DNA from: Hemerocallis citrina | Lineage: Eukaryota > Streptophyta > Magnoliopsida > Asparagales > Asphodelaceae | Assembly (NCBI GenBank): GCA_017893485.1 | Contig: CM030368.1 | Location: forward strand, 114,737,720-114,801,719 | Length of the DNA stretch: 64,000 bases | Direction: 5' to 3' | Shown here: positions 43,790 to 55,690 of the stretch, piece by piece | Layout: every line of letters starts with the position of its first letter | How positions within the stretch are numbered: position 1 is the first letter of the stretch | The notes under the pieces: generated by a model | What the model was told of the DNA's origin: nothing | Seen by the model: the letters and a program-made list of their open reading frames with translations, nothing else | Database searches by the model: none | Program-made: the position numbers and the translations under genes

Positions 43790-44085
43790 GTAATCCTTAG
43801 GTTGAATCTTCATTATTCATATATGCATATTTTGACGTGTCGGAAATTTTCTTTGTGATTATGCTATTGATATGGAAGATTTACTTAGAATACTGTATGC
43901 TGAAACCCCAAAATTTCTTCAATACTAGCTACAGAACATTCTCAATCAAAGTATTCTAGTTTATATCAATACTTTGTTTGGCCTTAGCTGCGTAGCGTCA
44001 TTAGGGTCGTAGGAAACTTTCCTATGTAGGCTTTATATATATATAGCATGGTTATGCTATTATGGTTTTCTCCTAGAATCATCAA
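43790..44085 (+). other. PAA1: Start of PAA1 intron 3
   Basis: AT-rich intronic sequence after the GTAATCC donor. No acceptor with a continuing PAA1 frame was identified anywhere downstream to 64000. Either intron 3 exceeds 20 kb because of the insertions listed below, or the gene is truncated. Confidence 0.6.
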
Positions 44086-44403
44086 GGGTGGTTTGTTTGA
44101 GTTGGAAATGAAATCTGACGAAAGAATACTACTGTTCATAGCTTTATTTAAGAGTAAAATGAATTGGATTTGATTTCGGTGAACTATAGCACTTTTTGGC
44201 TATTTTTTCCAGCCAAAAAGTGAGCAAAAGAGAAGTGGAACACTATTCACTTTTTTTCAATTGATTTCTCTCTCTTATCTCTTTACATTCTCCAATAAAA
44301 CAACTCCACCTACTTTGCATTAATTTTTTACTACTTTTTTAAATTTCTTTTTCTCTCCACTCTATCCTACACCACAGTAAAACTATATCCAAACAAACCA
44401 CTT
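44086..44403. mobile_element. MITE-like inverted repeat with GTGGTTTGTTTG ends
   Basis: Left GGTGGTTTGTTTGAG and right CCAAACAAACCAC are mutually inverse. The interior is AT-rich and non-coding. A similar signature (GTGGTTTGGTTGG ... CCCAAACAAAT) occurs at about 41310-41765. Confidence 0.55.
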
Positions 44404-44614
44404 TTTTAGAACTCAAAGAGTTCTTTTTCAACAGTAATTTTCTAGATTGGATATACTTTACAACCAACCAAACCATCCCCAAATGGTGTTTTTGTTGTTT
44501 CTTCCTTGTGAATTCGTAGTACATGAAGTTATTCTTATTTGCTTACCTGTACTAGTAATGAATGCAGTATACATTTTCTTTATTTATTTTTTTCACCCCA
44601 CTACTCAAATCAAA

Positions 44615-45330
44615 TCAGAATTTTTTGACAAATGTAAATTTTTCCCAATCGAATTCATTATGCATATCTCATCATTGACTGATTTTGGCATTACTTTCCA
44701 CATGATATGAGTAAAAATAGAACCAAATCGGGATAGTTCAAATCTGGCACGGATCTTAAAGCTGTCTGGGGTAAAACAATAAATTTCACTAAAAATGGGT
44801 TTATGAAGGGAAATTGGGCATCTCTCAAGCCCAAAACGGATCTGTCTTACTGAGTTGTCATAACAACCCAATATAAATAAGTCCATATTATTTAAATATG
44901 ATTTAAACTCATTATTAACCACAAGAGATGGTTCAAAAACTGTATCCCTTATCATGAGAAGAGTTTTAACTCAATCTCCACTCTTATCTCTTCATGAAGA
45001 AGAGATAATCAATTCAATTCAAAAACACCTGGAAGTAGACATAACATTATCTTGAAACTGACCCTCAAAGCGACTATAAATACCCCTTACCCCCACAAGA
45101 ACAAGGTAATCAGTGTTTTTCCAACAAAACATCTCTCATATTCTTCTTGAGTTCTGACGTGAGCGTCGAAGGGTCTGTCACTGGGGTCAACCCCGGTGCT
45201 TCAGATTTTTGCAGGTCAATCGGAGCGATCGTTACCATCAAGATCAGATCTAACGGTGCAAACGAGTTAGATTCGGAAGTCAACTGGAAACAGTCAATAT
45301 TGGTGAAAGTAAAAAATGTCAGTTTTTTAT
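44615..45330 (+). mobile_element. LTR-like remnant, family E (+ strand)
   Basis: Contains AACCAAATCGGGATAGTTCAA and the following block, matched in reverse orientation at 55080-55690. A TATA box (TATAAATACCCC, about 45076) is followed by a leader with a GGGGTCAACCCC palindrome (about 45182-45194). The 3' end and target duplication are unclear. It adjoins the chromovirus at 45476 after about 140 bp of plain sequence. Confidence 0.45.
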
Positions 45331-45475
45331 TGCTTTTAAAAAATTCACAACATCTGTTTGCTCCACACAGAAATTAGCAGCAACACCACACTTGCGACAT
45401 ATTGGTTTAGAAATGATCTCATCACTTCCACCCAATTAACACTACTGACCTCTCCATTTCCTAGACTTCATAAAG

Positions 45476-46864
45476 TGATGTAAAACCAACCCTAAGATAG
45501 AGAATTTCTAAGAATTTTAATGGGTTAATTTTACCAACATGAAAGTTCTGATCTAAGTTAGAAATTTAAAACAGTTAGCGGATTTGATGGATTTTCAAGA
45601 ACTGACTTATGCTAACAATTCCAATTAATAATTCAACCTCAATCAATAATTAAATCCCTATATGTTAGCAAGTAATAAGTCCAATATCGATTTGTACTCT
45701 AATCTAGCATGTGGATCACTCAACCTCAATTATTTTTTGGTCGACAGATAAATCAGATAATAAACTAGATTATAAGGCAGTAAAGCATAAATACGGAAGA
45801 GATGGAAAGAGTATACCGAATCCGAAGAAACCAGTGTCGACCTCCGGGTTGGGCAGCAACAGCAACAAGGTAAGCACAGTCAGCAACTCCACGAGCTCAG
45901 TCCACGAGGGTCGGCGGCGTCGCTGATCGACGTCGACGACGGCAAGGAGAGGCACTGGCGACGGCGGCGACGTCGTCGAGCGGTGGGGCGAACGGAGGGC
46001 ACCGGAAGAGGTAGGGCTGTCGAGGTTGTTGGGATCTGTGGGGTTAGGGTTCGGTTGATGGCAGTAAGGAGAAAGTGGAGGCAGTGGGTTGTCGGGTGGA
46101 GATGGGTTGGGTTTGTAGGCGATCGGCGAACTGGGTGATGGTGAGGTGGCGACGGGGCTAGGAGTTCGTCGGGACGAAGGTGAAGAAAGAAGGATGGGGT
46201 TCGGGAGAGGGGATTTGGGGGTTTTGGAGTTGGGGTCGTGGATTTGGGTCGGGTTCGGGAGAAGAAAAGAAGACGGGAGAAGAAGAAGGGGTCGACGGCG
46301 ACTTGGGGGCGTGCGGTGGAGGTCGATGGCGAAGGTAGGGGAGTTGGGTTCTGTTGGATTTGGAGATCGGGGTAGGAGTTGGTGGGTTTGGGAAAAACGA
46401 AGAAGAACGAAGAAGGTGAAGAGCTGTTGAAGGTGGCGGCTGGTTTTGTAAATAGGATTAGGGTTTTGTGTGGGAATTTGGGAATTAGGGTTTTGTATTT
46501 GGAATTTTTAATTGGGGATAAATTATTAGAACTAATCACTAGTTCTAAAACTAGATTAGGATTTATCACAAACCCTAATTTGTATCTCGATTGTATCACA
46601 CAAGGAGAAAAAATGAAGAGCAAAACTCAACAGCTTTTTTTGATCAATAATGGCATGCCTTTCTCATTCATCTCAGGGCCTTTAAATAGGCTCAATTACA
46701 TCTTGAAACACATCTCCAAAATATTCTCAAAATCTAAAAATTACAAAAAAGATTACATAAAAATGGAAATAAAATAAAAGTCCTAAACTGAATAAAACAG
46801 CTGATGAAGACGATGCCTGCGCTGATAGAAACGCCCAAATCGTCTGGAACCGATGTCCTCATCA
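45476..46864 (-). repeat. 3' LTR of the chromovirus
   Basis: 1389 bp, nearly identical to the copy at 51778-53168. It contains a GC-rich leader-like part (about 45930-46430) whose long low-complexity frames (for example 45880-46623 on the - strand) occur equally in both LTRs and are not considered genes. Confidence 0.95.
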
Positions 46865-49710
46865 TTCTCCCCGGGTGGGAGAAGGCTCGACCCAGTCGAG
46901 TCAAACCCAGTCCTCCTGTCATAGTGCTCCAAGAGGTCTGGATCCAAGCGCTGGAGCTCTCCGCGATCTATCCAAGTGTTCTCCGACTCTGGCTTGTCTT
47001 TCCAACTTACCAAATATCTATGAATACCACCATCTCTAGTAGAGATTATCTGATCATCTAAAATATTATCCAACTCTTCTGTCGATGGGTAAGTAGTATC
47101 TGGTAGTGGGGGTAATGGGGGAATCTCACCAGTAGGCTGCAGGGTAGGCTCATCTATAAGAGGATTTCTAGGGTTAAATTCTGGGCCTTCATAGGGTACT
47201 AGATCCTCAATATTGAAAGTTTTACTGATGCCAAAGCCCTCGGGGAGGTCAACAGCATAGGCATTATCATTGATTTTATGAAGAATTTTAAATGGACCTG
47301 CAGCACGTGCGTTCAATTTCTTAACGGATCCCGCTGGGAACCGTTCCGGACGAATCCGAACCATCACTTCGTCACCCACATTAAAAGTTTTAAATTTCCT
47401 TCTAATATCAGCTCTTAACTTGTAGTTAAAATTATTTTCATTAATTTTCTTGGAAATTTCTCTATGCAAGTCATGAATGCGGGATGCAAATGCTGATGCA
47501 GACTCAGAGACTCGGTGATGTTCTAACATGGGGGCAAGATCTATAGGCTGCCTAGGACGATAACCGTGTACAACTTCGTGTGGACTCATGCCAGTGGTTC
47601 TATTCCTAGATGTGTTATATGCAAATTCAGCAACCGTTAATTTCAAATCCCATGTTCCCAAGTTCTCTCCCACAAGAGTACGTAAGAGATTGCCAAGACT
47701 CCGATTGACAACCTCAGTCTGTCCATCTGTCTGTGGGTGGAACGCTGACGAAAACTTTAATTTTGTACCTAACTTGTGCCATAGGGTCTTCCAAAAATAA
47801 CTCGTGAATTTCACATCTCTATCAGACACAATGGTTTTTGGCAACCCATGTAGCTTCACAATATTATCAAAGAAGATCTGAGCCACACGGGATGCATCAA
47901 AAGTTTTCGAGCACGGGAGGAAGTGGGCCATTTTAGAAAAACGGTCCACGACGACAAGAATGGAATCGTGTTTCTTTTGTGTCTTCGGTAAGCCTAACAC
48001 GAAATCCATACTCACGTCTTCCCAAGGGCGGCTGGGAACAGGTAGGGGAGTGTACAGGCCTGTGTTCTGTTTTTGTTGTTTGGCAAGTTGACAGGTGTGA
48101 CATCTGTTAACAAGTCTCACAACGTCTCTCTTTAGCTTCGGCCAGTAAAACCTATGTTCCACAGCATCAGTGGTCTTGCTATGCCCAAAATGTCCAGCAA
48201 GGCCACCAGCGTGCAATTCCCAAACAAGATACTCTCGTAAGGATGTACTAGGAATGCACAGTTTGGAGCGATAGAAGAGATAATCATCTTTCAAGAAATA
48301 ATCATCTATCACTCGAGTTATGCCTTCCTTCAAAGAGGTGTAGATCTCGTGAAAATCTGGGCAGGAGGCATACTCATCTCTCAATCTCTCAAAACCAATA
48401 ATTTCGGTGCGCAGAGCAGATAAGATCATGTAACAACGACTTAGCGCATCCGCGGCCTTATTATCAATCCCTTTTGTATGCCTAATGGTATATGAATATT
48501 CTTGTAGGAACTCTACCCATCTAGCATGTCTCGGATTCAACTTTTGTTGAGAATTAAGGAATCTTAAGGCCTCATGGTCTGAGAAGATAACGAATTCTTG
48601 CGGCAGGAGATAATGTCGCCAATAGCGAAGTGACTGAATGACCGCATAGAACTCCTTGTCATAGGTGGAGTATTTTTGTCTTGCTTCATTCAGCTTTTCA
48701 CTGAAATAAGCAACAGGATGACTCTCTTGACTGAGGACTCCACCTATACCAATACCAGAAGCATCACATGTTACTTCGAAGACTTTAGTGAAATCAGGCA
48801 ACCTCATGACAGGTGTCTGAGTCATTCTCTTCTTGATCTCTTCGAAGGCATTCGTGGCTTCTTTCGACCAGACAAACTCACCTTTCTTCAAACAGTCGGT
48901 TATCGGAGCCATGATCGTGCTAAATCCTCGCACGAACCGACGATAAAAGGTGGCAAGGCCGTGAAAACTCCGCACATCACGAATATTGCGGGGCTCAGGC
49001 CACTCTGTAATAGCTCGTATCTTTTCTGGGTCAGCAGATACTCCTCTGGCAGACACAATAAATCCCAGAAAGATAGTCTGATCGGAGAGGAAGGTACATT
49101 TGGTAGGATTAGCATAAAGCTGTTCCTTCCTCAAAACACCGCAGACCTGTCTCAAATGGTCAAGATGTTGCCCAACGGATCGGCTGTAAATGAGAATATC
49201 ATCAAAGTACACCACAAGGAACTTGCCCATAAAGGGACGGAGTACTTGCGTCATGATTCTCATAAACGTGCTCGGGGCATTTGTCATTCCAAATGGCATG
49301 ACCATCCACTCGTACAGGCCATCCTTCGTCTTGAAGGCGGTCTTCCATTCATCACCAGGACGAACACGTATTTGGTGGTAGCCACTTTTAAGATCAATTT
49401 TGGAAAAGATTGTGGCACCAGACATCATGTCCAACATGTCATCCAAACGAGGAATGGGAAAACGGTATTTCACCGTGATCTTGTTTATGGCACGGCTGTC
49501 CACACACATACGCCAAATTCCATCTTTCTTTGGCATCAATAGGGCAGGGACAGCGCAAGGACTTAAACTTTCTCTGATGAAGCCCTTTGCCAATAACTCA
49601 TCAACTTGCCGTTTCAATTTAGCATGCTCTGTCGGATTCATCCGATAATGTGGCAAGTTGGGAAGACTCGCTCCCGGAACCAGATCAATAGCGTGTTGGA
49701 TGTCACGCAA
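46783..49710 (-). CDS. Gypsy pol: reverse transcriptase, RNase H, integrase, chromodomain
   Basis: A 975-codon open frame that opens without an ATG (first codon TTG), so it is a continuation of the upstream protease frame. Reverse transcriptase has [12 protein letters not shown] (about 68-79) and YFDD (168-171). RNase H begins around [14 protein letters not shown] (about 315). The integrase zinc region [14 protein letters not shown]...CHTCQLAK precedes the catalytic core, with VSDRDVKF and [10 protein letters not shown]. The C-terminus (about 895-950, [18 protein letters not shown]) is a chromodomain, which can guide integration to particular chromatin. No internal stop is present, and the frame extends into the LTR. 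Confidence 0.93.
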   Translation of the reverse strand: MRDIQHAIDLVPGASLPNLPHYRMNPTEHAKLKRQVDELLAKGFIRESLSPCAVPALLMPKKDGIWRMCVDSRAINKITVKYRFPIPRLDDMLDMMSGATIFSKIDLKSGYHQIRVRPGDEWKTAFKTKDGLYEWMVMPFGMTNAPSTFMRIMTQVLRPFMGKFLVVYFDDILIYSRSVGQHLDHLRQVCGVLRKEQLYANPTKCTFLSDQTIFLGFIVSARGVSADPEKIRAITEWPEPRNIRDVRSFHGLATFYRRFVRGFSTIMAPITDCLKKGEFVWSKEATNAFEEIKKRMTQTPVMRLPDFTKVFEVTCDASGIGIGGVLSQESHPVAYFSEKLNEARQKYSTYDKEFYAVIQSLRYWRHYLLPQEFVIFSDHEALRFLNSQQKLNPRHARWVEFLQEYSYTIRHTKGIDNKAADALSRCYMILSALRTEIIGFERLRDEYASCPDFHEIYTSLKEGITRVIDDYFLKDDYLFYRSKLCIPSTSLREYLVWELHAGGLAGHFGHSKTTDAVEHRFYWPKLKRDVVRLVNRCHTCQLAKQQKQNTGLYTPLPVPSRPWEDVSMDFVLGLPKTQKKHDSILVVVDRFSKMAHFLPCSKTFDASRVAQIFFDNIVKLHGLPKTIVSDRDVKFTSYFWKTLWHKLGTKLKFSSAFHPQTDGQTEVVNRSLGNLLRTLVGENLGTWDLKLTVAEFAYNTSRNRTTGMSPHEVVHGYRPRQPIDLAPMLEHHRVSESASAFASRIHDLHREISKKINENNFNYKLRADIRRKFKTFNVGDEVMVRIRPERFPAGSVKKLNARAAGPFKILHKINDNAYAVDLPEGFGISKTFNIEDLVPYEGPEFNPRNPLIDEPTLQPTGEIPPLPPLPDTTYPSTEELDNILDDQIISTRDGGIHRYLVSWKDKPESENTWIDRGELQRLDPDLLEHYDRRTGFDSTGSSLLPPGENDEDIGSRRFGRFYQRRHRLHQLFYSV

Positions 49711-50324
49711 TGGGGCAACTGGTTGGGGAGGTCAGCAGGAAACACATCTGCAAATTCCTGAAGGACAGGAGTAACTTGGGGCGGGATGAGTGACTTAGGA
49801 TCTTTAGGGACTTCTCTCGCTGTGAGTAAAAGAATGGTAGCCCCCTTTTCAATTTCATTTGTAAGTTCCTTTTCACCCATATACGTTACCTCCTTGCCCT
49901 TTCTCGAGGGAGCCGGTGTTGTTTCAGCTGGACTAGTTCGTGGCCTCACGGGAATGAGCTTTATTTTTAGTCCATCGTGCTGGAACACACATTGGTTGGA
50001 TCGACCATATATAGTCACATCGTGATCGTATAACCAAGGTCTCCCTAAAATGACTTGACCCACATCCATTTTAAGCACATCACACCAAATTTCCTCTTTG
50101 TAAGCTTTGAAGTCCACAGGGACTAAGCATCGATTTGTTACTTGGAGTGCTGTTGCATCAATCCAAGATACTTTGTATGGGCGTGGATGGGGTTCAGCCT
50201 TAAGTCCGGTCTTTGCTAAGACCGCAGAAGAGACAGCGTTGACGCAGCTGCCACTGTCAACAATCACCTTGCAGTTTTTGCCACCATAGTCGTAAAGGTG
50301 TGGAATATAGCAGTGCGCTTCCAA
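49638..50324 (-). CDS. Gypsy aspartic protease segment
   Basis: 228 codons on the - strand, in a different frame from gag and pol. It contains the retropepsin active-site motif [13 protein letters not shown] (about residues 20-32) and the later VILGRPWL segment. It overlaps the gag frame at 50264-50324 and the pol frame at 49638-49710. These overlaps look like single-base indels rather than programmed shifts, because sequence typical of one continuous family polyprotein resumes in the new frame. The second lies at a CCCC tract near 49713. No true start codon is needed. Confidence 0.85.
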   Translation of the reverse strand: MEAHCYIPHLYDYGGKNCKVIVDSGSCVNAVSSAVLAKTGLKAEPHPRPYKVSWIDATALQVTNRCLVPVDFKAYKEEIWCDVLKMDVGQVILGRPWLYDHDVTIYGRSNQCVFQHDGLKIKLIPVRPRTSPAETTPAPSRKGKEVTYMGEKELTNEIEKGATILLLTAREVPKDPKSLIPPQVTPVLQEFADVFPADLPNQLPHCVTSNTLLIWFRERVFPTCHIIG

Positions 50325-51568
50325 TCATCTTCCTCTTTTGGTTGGGACAAAGCACATCTAACTACATTCAAGTGAGGTGATTGGATAGACCGAATACAGT
50401 GGAGATACTGGTCATCCTCTTCTTCACCGAAGCCATCGCCTTCGATAGGCTCATAAGAAAACTCATTGTCTGAGTCGTCAGCAATGACAGCGGTACCCTC
50501 TACTATGTTTATCCTACTAGGACTGGGACAGTTGCTAGCAACATGACCATAGCCCTTACACTTATAGCACTTAGTGAGAGGGTCAATCTTACTGTAATCT
50601 TTTCCAGTGTTCTTACCCTTATGTTCATCTCTATGTGAATTAAAGTTTGAATTAGGTTTGTTGGGGTAAGATTTGATGGGGTGCTGAGAGGGAGGCTTAG
50701 GTCTAGGTGGGTCAGTAGAGGTCATTCTAGAGGAATGATCTCTCGAGTCGCTGGACCTAGAATGAGAACTAGCTTTAAGTGAATCTATATCGAGGACTAG
50801 GGCGTAGGCTGCCGCTATTGAGTCCACGTTTCTATAGATTAGCTCGTTCCTAAGGTCAGCTCGTAGTCCAGCTCTGAACCTAGAGAGAGTTTGTTCTTCA
50901 CTCTCTTTTCCTAGCGCATTGCACCGAATAAGGAAGTCATCGAATTTATCAATGTATTCTTGTGTGGATTTACTTCCTTGATACAATTGGTTCCACGAAT
51001 CTAACAATCGGGTGTGGAACGACAACGGTACATACCTCTCAGTGAGCTTCTCTTTCATGGCCTCCCAAGTGGCTATGGGTGCCAGGCCTCGGCCTCTGCG
51101 GGCATGTTCAAGATTGGTCCAATGCTGTTGAGCTTTACCCGTTAATTTCATAGTTGCAAATTTAACTTTAAGGGCTTCGCTCATGTCGAACCACACAAAA
51201 TAGTGGTCCATGGCACGGACCCAATCAAGGTAAGCTTGGGGTTCCATGTGGCCTTCAAATTGGGGAACGTCAGCCTTAACGTTCTTCTTATATTGTTCGT
51301 CAGGGTCACGTTCTTGACGTCGATCGTCATGAACATTCCCTTGAGGGATCTGACGATGGCCATGAAGCTCAGGGACAATGTTTTGATTTAGCTCCACTTT
51401 CTCAAGCCTCTCATTGATATTGGCAAGAGTTGCTTGGATGGCAGCTAGGGTAGTGGAGATATCAGGGTTGTCCATTTCAGGTCTGGGGAGTCTAGGGTTC
51501 CTAATTGGGTGATTGGGAAGGGATAGAAAAGGCTCTTCAGGGTCTGTGATGGTGCTGCGAAGACGCAT
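50264..51568 (-). CDS. Gypsy Gag
   Basis: 434 codons from an ATG 210 bp inside the 5' LTR, a normal leader length. A coiled coil (about residues 40-60, LANINERLEKVE) precedes the retrotransposon gag capsid domain (about 90-250, FEGHMEPQAYLDWVRAMDHY). A zinc knuckle CYKCKGYGHVASNC lies near residue 330. The C-terminal acidic stretch ends in a frame that stops at 50264, where the protease frame takes over. Gag packages the RNA in cytoplasmic particles. Confidence 0.92.
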   Translation of the reverse strand: MRLRSTITDPEEPFLSLPNHPIRNPRLPRPEMDNPDISTTLAAIQATLANINERLEKVELNQNIVPELHGHRQIPQGNVHDDRRQERDPDEQYKKNVKADVPQFEGHMEPQAYLDWVRAMDHYFVWFDMSEALKVKFATMKLTGKAQQHWTNLEHARRGRGLAPIATWEAMKEKLTERYVPLSFHTRLLDSWNQLYQGSKSTQEYIDKFDDFLIRCNALGKESEEQTLSRFRAGLRADLRNELIYRNVDSIAAAYALVLDIDSLKASSHSRSSDSRDHSSRMTSTDPPRPKPPSQHPIKSYPNKPNSNFNSHRDEHKGKNTGKDYSKIDPLTKCYKCKGYGHVASNCPSPSRINIVEGTAVIADDSDNEFSYEPIEGDGFGEEEDDQYLHCIRSIQSPHLNVVRCALSQPKEEDDWKRTAIFHTFTTMVAKTAR

Positions 51569-51761
51569 TCACCAAAAGTGGAAGCTAGGGGCCGTGTGTG
51601 TCCTAATTTTTTTTTTTTATTTTTTTTATTTTTTATTTTTTATTTTTTAAATGATTCTAGACTAAACTAAAATAAAATAAAAATAAAATAAAAGACTACA
51701 CGATACTAAATGAATGCAAAAATGATGCCTACGATGCCAGAACTAAGGTTTTAAGAACCTT

Positions 51762-51774
51762 TGCTCTGATACCA
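51762..51774 (-). other. Chromovirus primer-binding site
   Basis: TGGTATCAGAGCA on the - strand, three bases from the 5' LTR end at 51778. tRNA-iMet type. Confidence 0.93.
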
Positions 51775-51777
51775 AAA

Positions 51778-53168
51778 TGATGTAAAACCAACCCTAAGAT
51801 AGAGAATTTCCAAGAATTTTAATGGGTTAATTTTACCAACATGAAAGTTCTGATCTAAGTTAGAAATTTAAAACAGTTAGCGGATTTGATGGATTTTCAA
51901 GAACTGACTTATGCTAACAATTCCAATTAATAATTCAACCTCAATCAATAATTAAATCCCTATATGTTAGCAAGTAATAAGTCCAATATCGATTTGTACT
52001 CTAATCTAGCATGTGGATCACTCAACCTCAATTATTTTGTGGTCGACAGATAAATCAGATAATAAACTAGATGATAAGGCAGTAAAGCATAAATACGGAA
52101 GAGATGGAAAGAGTATACCGAATCCGAAGAAACCAGTGTCGACCTCCGGGTTGGGCAGCAACAGCAACAAGGTAAGCACAGTCAGCAACTCCACGAGCTC
52201 AGTCCACGAGGGTCGGCGGCGTCGCTGATCGACGTCGACGACGGCAAGGAGAGGCACTGGCGACGGCGGCGACGTCGTCGAGAGGTGGGGCGAACGGAGG
52301 GCACCGGAAGAGGTAGGGCTGTCGAGGTTGTTGGGATCTGTGGGGTTAGGGTTCGGTTGATGGCAGTAAGGAGAAAGTGGAGGCAGTGGGTTGTCGGGTG
52401 GAGATGGGTTGGGTTTGTAGGCGATCGGCGAACTGGGTGATGGTGAGGTGGCGACGGGGCTAGGAGTTCGTCGGGACGAAGGTGAAGAAAGAAGGATGGG
52501 GTTCGGGAGAGGGGATTTGGGGGTTTTGGAGTTGGGGTCGTGGATTTGGGTCGGGTTCGGGAGAAGAAAAGAAGACGGGAGAAGAAGAAGGGGTCGACGG
52601 CGACTTGGGGGCGTGCGGTGGAGGTCGATGGCGAAGGTAGGGGAGTTGGGTTCTGTTGGATTTGGAGATCGGGGTAGGAGTTGGTGGGTTTGGGAAAAAC
52701 GAAGAAGAACGAAGAAGGTGAAGAGCTGTTGAAGGTGGCGGCTGGTTTTGTAAATAGGATTAGGGTTTTGTGTGGGAATTTGGGAATTAGGGTTTTGTAT
52801 TTGGAATTTTTAATTGGGGATAAATTATTAGAACTAATCACTAGTTCTAAAACTAGATTAGGATTTATCACAAACCCTAATTTGTATCTCGATTGTATCA
52901 CACAAGGAGAAAAAATGAAGAGCAAAACTCAACACAGCTTTTTTTGATCAATAATGGCATGCCTTTCTCATTCATCTAAGGGCCTTTAAATAGGCTCAAT
53001 TACATCTTGAAACACATCTCCAAAATATTCTCAAAATCTAAAAATTACAAAAAAGATTACATAAAAATGGAAATAAAATAAAAGTCCTAAACTGAATAAA
53101 ACAGCTGATGAAGACGATGCCTGCGCTGATAGAAATGCCCAAATCGTCTGGAACCGATGTCCTCATCA
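51778..53168 (-). repeat. 5' LTR of the chromovirus
   Basis: 1391 bp, bounded by TGATG and CATCA, and followed on the outer side by the target duplication TAAAG. It differs from the 3' LTR by about six substitutions and a 2-nt indel near 52934. Confidence 0.95.
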
Positions 53169-53173
53169 TAAAG

Positions 53174-53449
53174 TTTCCAATTGTTGAAAATTCTAAGAGC
53201 CGACTAAAATAAGCAACTTACAAGAAAATCTATGACTCAGCTAAATAAACTATTACAAGAAAATCTAAGACTAGGCTAAAATAAGCAATTTTAAAGAAAA
53301 TCTATGACTTAGCTAAAATAATCAACCTATAAGCTAAAGCAGATCAGTTGGAAGTTTATCTAACCCACCATATCACATAGCTTGGAGCCATCAATACTTA
53401 ATGTGAAGACTGATATCACCTAGCTTGGAGTCATCAATACTTAATGTGA

Positions 53450-53454
<5 letters not shown>
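53174..53454. repeat. AT-rich DNA with short direct repeats
   Basis: AAGAAAATCTATGACT and relatives repeat at about 53222, 53261 and 53297, and CATCAATACTTAATGTGAAG occurs twice (53390 and 53430). No gene is seen. Confidence 0.6.

Positions 53455-53512
<58 letters not shown>
53455..53512. repeat. (CA)n and (TA)n microsatellite
   Basis: About 20 CA units pass directly into TA units next to MITE M1b. Confidence 0.95.
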
Positions 53513-53881
53513 GGGAAAGCTTCGGTTGAGCACTCCTCTAGTGCTCACCGCGTGAACACTAGGCCTTCGGGCGTTCATATCGAAAATCCGAACCGTTCAC
53601 ATTGATCTACACTTCTAAATTAGTCTAAATATGTAAAATCAAATCATTTGAAATTCATTTGCCCATTCATCGAAGTGTTACCAAATTGTATGGCTGAAAA
53701 TCATTGTTTTATCAAATCATTTGAAATTCATTTGCCCATTCATTGAAGTGTTACAAAATTGTATGGCTGAAAATCATTGTTTTTATAGTCACATGATGGA
53801 TGGCCAATGAAATTTTCGATATGAACGCCCGAAGGCCTAATGTTCACGCGGTGAGCACTAGAGGAGTGCTCAACCCTTTCC
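53513..53881. mobile_element. MITE family M1, copy b
   Basis: The left end TTCGGTTGAGCACTCCTCTA and right end AGAGGAGTGCTCAACC are inverse, and the arms continue with GCCTTCGGGCGTTCATATCG. A 60-bp internal segment is tandemly duplicated (53639-53698 and 53715-53780 share AAATCATTTGAAATTCATTT). TA repeats flank both sides. Confidence 0.82.
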
Positions 53882-53904
53882 ATATATATATATATATATA
53901 TCTC

Positions 53905-55079
53905 CTGCCTTCACTATTGGAATGCAACTGTAACAATTAAGTAGCTATAATGATTGGTCATGGCTTTGGTTCAGTACGAGATATTCTAAGGGGGGAAAAT
54001 TGTGCCCTGATTTAACTTCTTAATGATTTTTACTATCTGAATTTGGATGAAAAGTTGATGAATTGATTTCTTCTCTCCAGGTTGAGCTTGACTAGAAATT
54101 ATCGAAAGTTTTTTTTTTAGAGGTTAGAAATTATCTGAAGTTGTCAAGCATCTGAGGAACTCTGCTGTGTACGAAAAATCAAATTTCTCCAATATAGGTT
54201 CCCTCTTTTTTGTAGACAACAGAATAAGTCATGGCGCTTGTACAGGACAGGTGCATCCTTGAATTTATTTATTCGGCTACAAGTTTATTAAGTTTATTTC
54301 AGGTACGACGTTTAAGACTTCATAAGAAAGTACTTTACATTCATATGTAATTGTCATCCAGCATATTGTTACTCTTCCAGTATATTGTTACACTGGTTGG
54401 AAATGTATGTGGTATTGGTCATAGCTTTATTTGTACTTTAATGTGATTCTCTTACAAAATTTTATCCTTCTCTGTCTAAACATTTTGTTATATACTTGGG
54501 GAGAAGTTGGAGAATGTTAGTTGCTCATTTAGGATTATTTAGAAATGTACATAATTACTCTAGTAAATAAATTTTGTTATATTCCTTACAGTATTACTTG
54601 ATGGCCAACCTCATATTGATGAAAATTAATGATTTTGATGATGATGTTGATGTTGATACACGTACGAACCTAAGGCATCTACGTCCCAGCTGAAAAGGAT
54701 TGAAGTCTAATATCGACAAAAAGAACAATGTGATTTGGGGTACAGTTAATGTGCATTCTTTATTTTGCAAATTAAAAGGTATTCTATTAGAATACCTCAC
54801 TTCATGATGAAGAACATACTTTTATATGATTTCTACTACGTGAATTAGCTTTAGTAAATAGATCGTGTAAAAGCCCTAAGGTTAATTTCGATCATCTTCT
54901 TACATCGTTGTGGTAGAAGAACATACTTTTTATGTTTGAGGTGTTGTTGCTATTTTCTGTGTGGGAGCAAATAGATGTTGTGAATTCTTTTTGGAAAAAA
55001 TAAAAAAACCGACATTTTTGTTTTTGCCGATATTGACTATTGTAAATTGATATTGAACGGTTGTTTTGGGGGGGTTCCC
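53905..55079. other. Unassigned AT-rich DNA
   Basis: No open frame, inverted repeat or splice-bounded PAA1 exon is recognised. A GAT-rich stretch at about 54620-54665 is simple sequence. If PAA1 is complete, this would be part of its third intron. Confidence 0.4.
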
Positions 55080-55690
55080 TTAACAAGAATATCCCCTTGC
55101 TATGAGGAAGTAGAGATATATCAATATATTGAAACTGGTCCCGGAGAGTGATTGCTTCTTCGCCCCCTTGTCTCTGTCTTTGAGAAGAGGGACTCTTGCT
55201 ATGATGGCATTTTGGATGGAGGAACTCGTCCCAGACTCGACTGCCACGTTGTTTTGATAGAGTTTGTTACTCTTCTTCATGAAGAGATATGGTCGGTTAC
55301 CCTTATCTTGATAAAGAGATATGATTAGTTGACTTTCTTTTTCATGAAGAGATAGAAGTAATTGTGGAGATAGAGTTATGACTCTTCTCTCGTAAAGAGT
55401 TATGCTTTTTAAAATGTCTCTTATGAATAAGTATGAGTTTAATTAAAATGATATTTTAGATAATCATAAACTTCTGTTTTGGGTTGTTGGGCTTGAAAAA
55501 GGCCAAACTCCCTTTTACGAACCTATTTTTGGTGGAACTTACCATTTTACCCCTGAGAGCTTTAAATTTCGTGTCCGATTTGAACGGTCCTGATTTGGTT
55601 CTATCCTTACCCATATCAGGAGGTTATCGCATTTCGAGGCATTGCATTGCCATTGATAGGAAAATGGTACGGGTAAAATTCAGAGCCACA
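55080..55690 (-). mobile_element. LTR-like remnant, family E (- strand)
   Basis: On the - strand it begins TGTGGCTCTG at 55690 and continues with the block shared with 44615-45010, including ATAGAACCAAATC. Several CTTCATGAAGA-type palindromes repeat across 55190-55400. No TATA-leader part is seen, so it is truncated. It directly abuts the element at 55691. Confidence 0.5.

Larger units (their letters stand above)
45476..53168 (-). mobile_element. Ty3/Gypsy chromovirus-type retrotransposon (complete, young)
   Basis: LTRs (45476-46864, 1389 bp; 51778-53168, 1391 bp) start TGATGTAAAACC and end CGATGTCCTCATCA. A perfect 5-bp duplication TAAAG (45471-45475; 53169-53173) surrounds the element. By eye the LTRs differ at about six positions and one 2-nt indel, roughly 99.5% identity. 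On the - strand the PBS is TGGTATCAGAGCA (51774-51762) and a purine tract ending GGGGAGAA adjoins the 3' LTR at 46865. Gag, protease, reverse transcriptase, RNase H, integrase and a C-terminal chromodomain occur in that order. The coding region is split into three frames by two apparent frameshifts. Confidence 0.95.

Noticed and set aside
45880..46623. 247-codon open frame on the - strand, repeated at 52182-52925
   Set aside because: It lies wholly in the two chromovirus LTRs, is low-complexity (Pro, Ser, Thr, Arg runs) in a GC-rich leader, and has overlapping frames of similar length on the other strand. No domain is visible.
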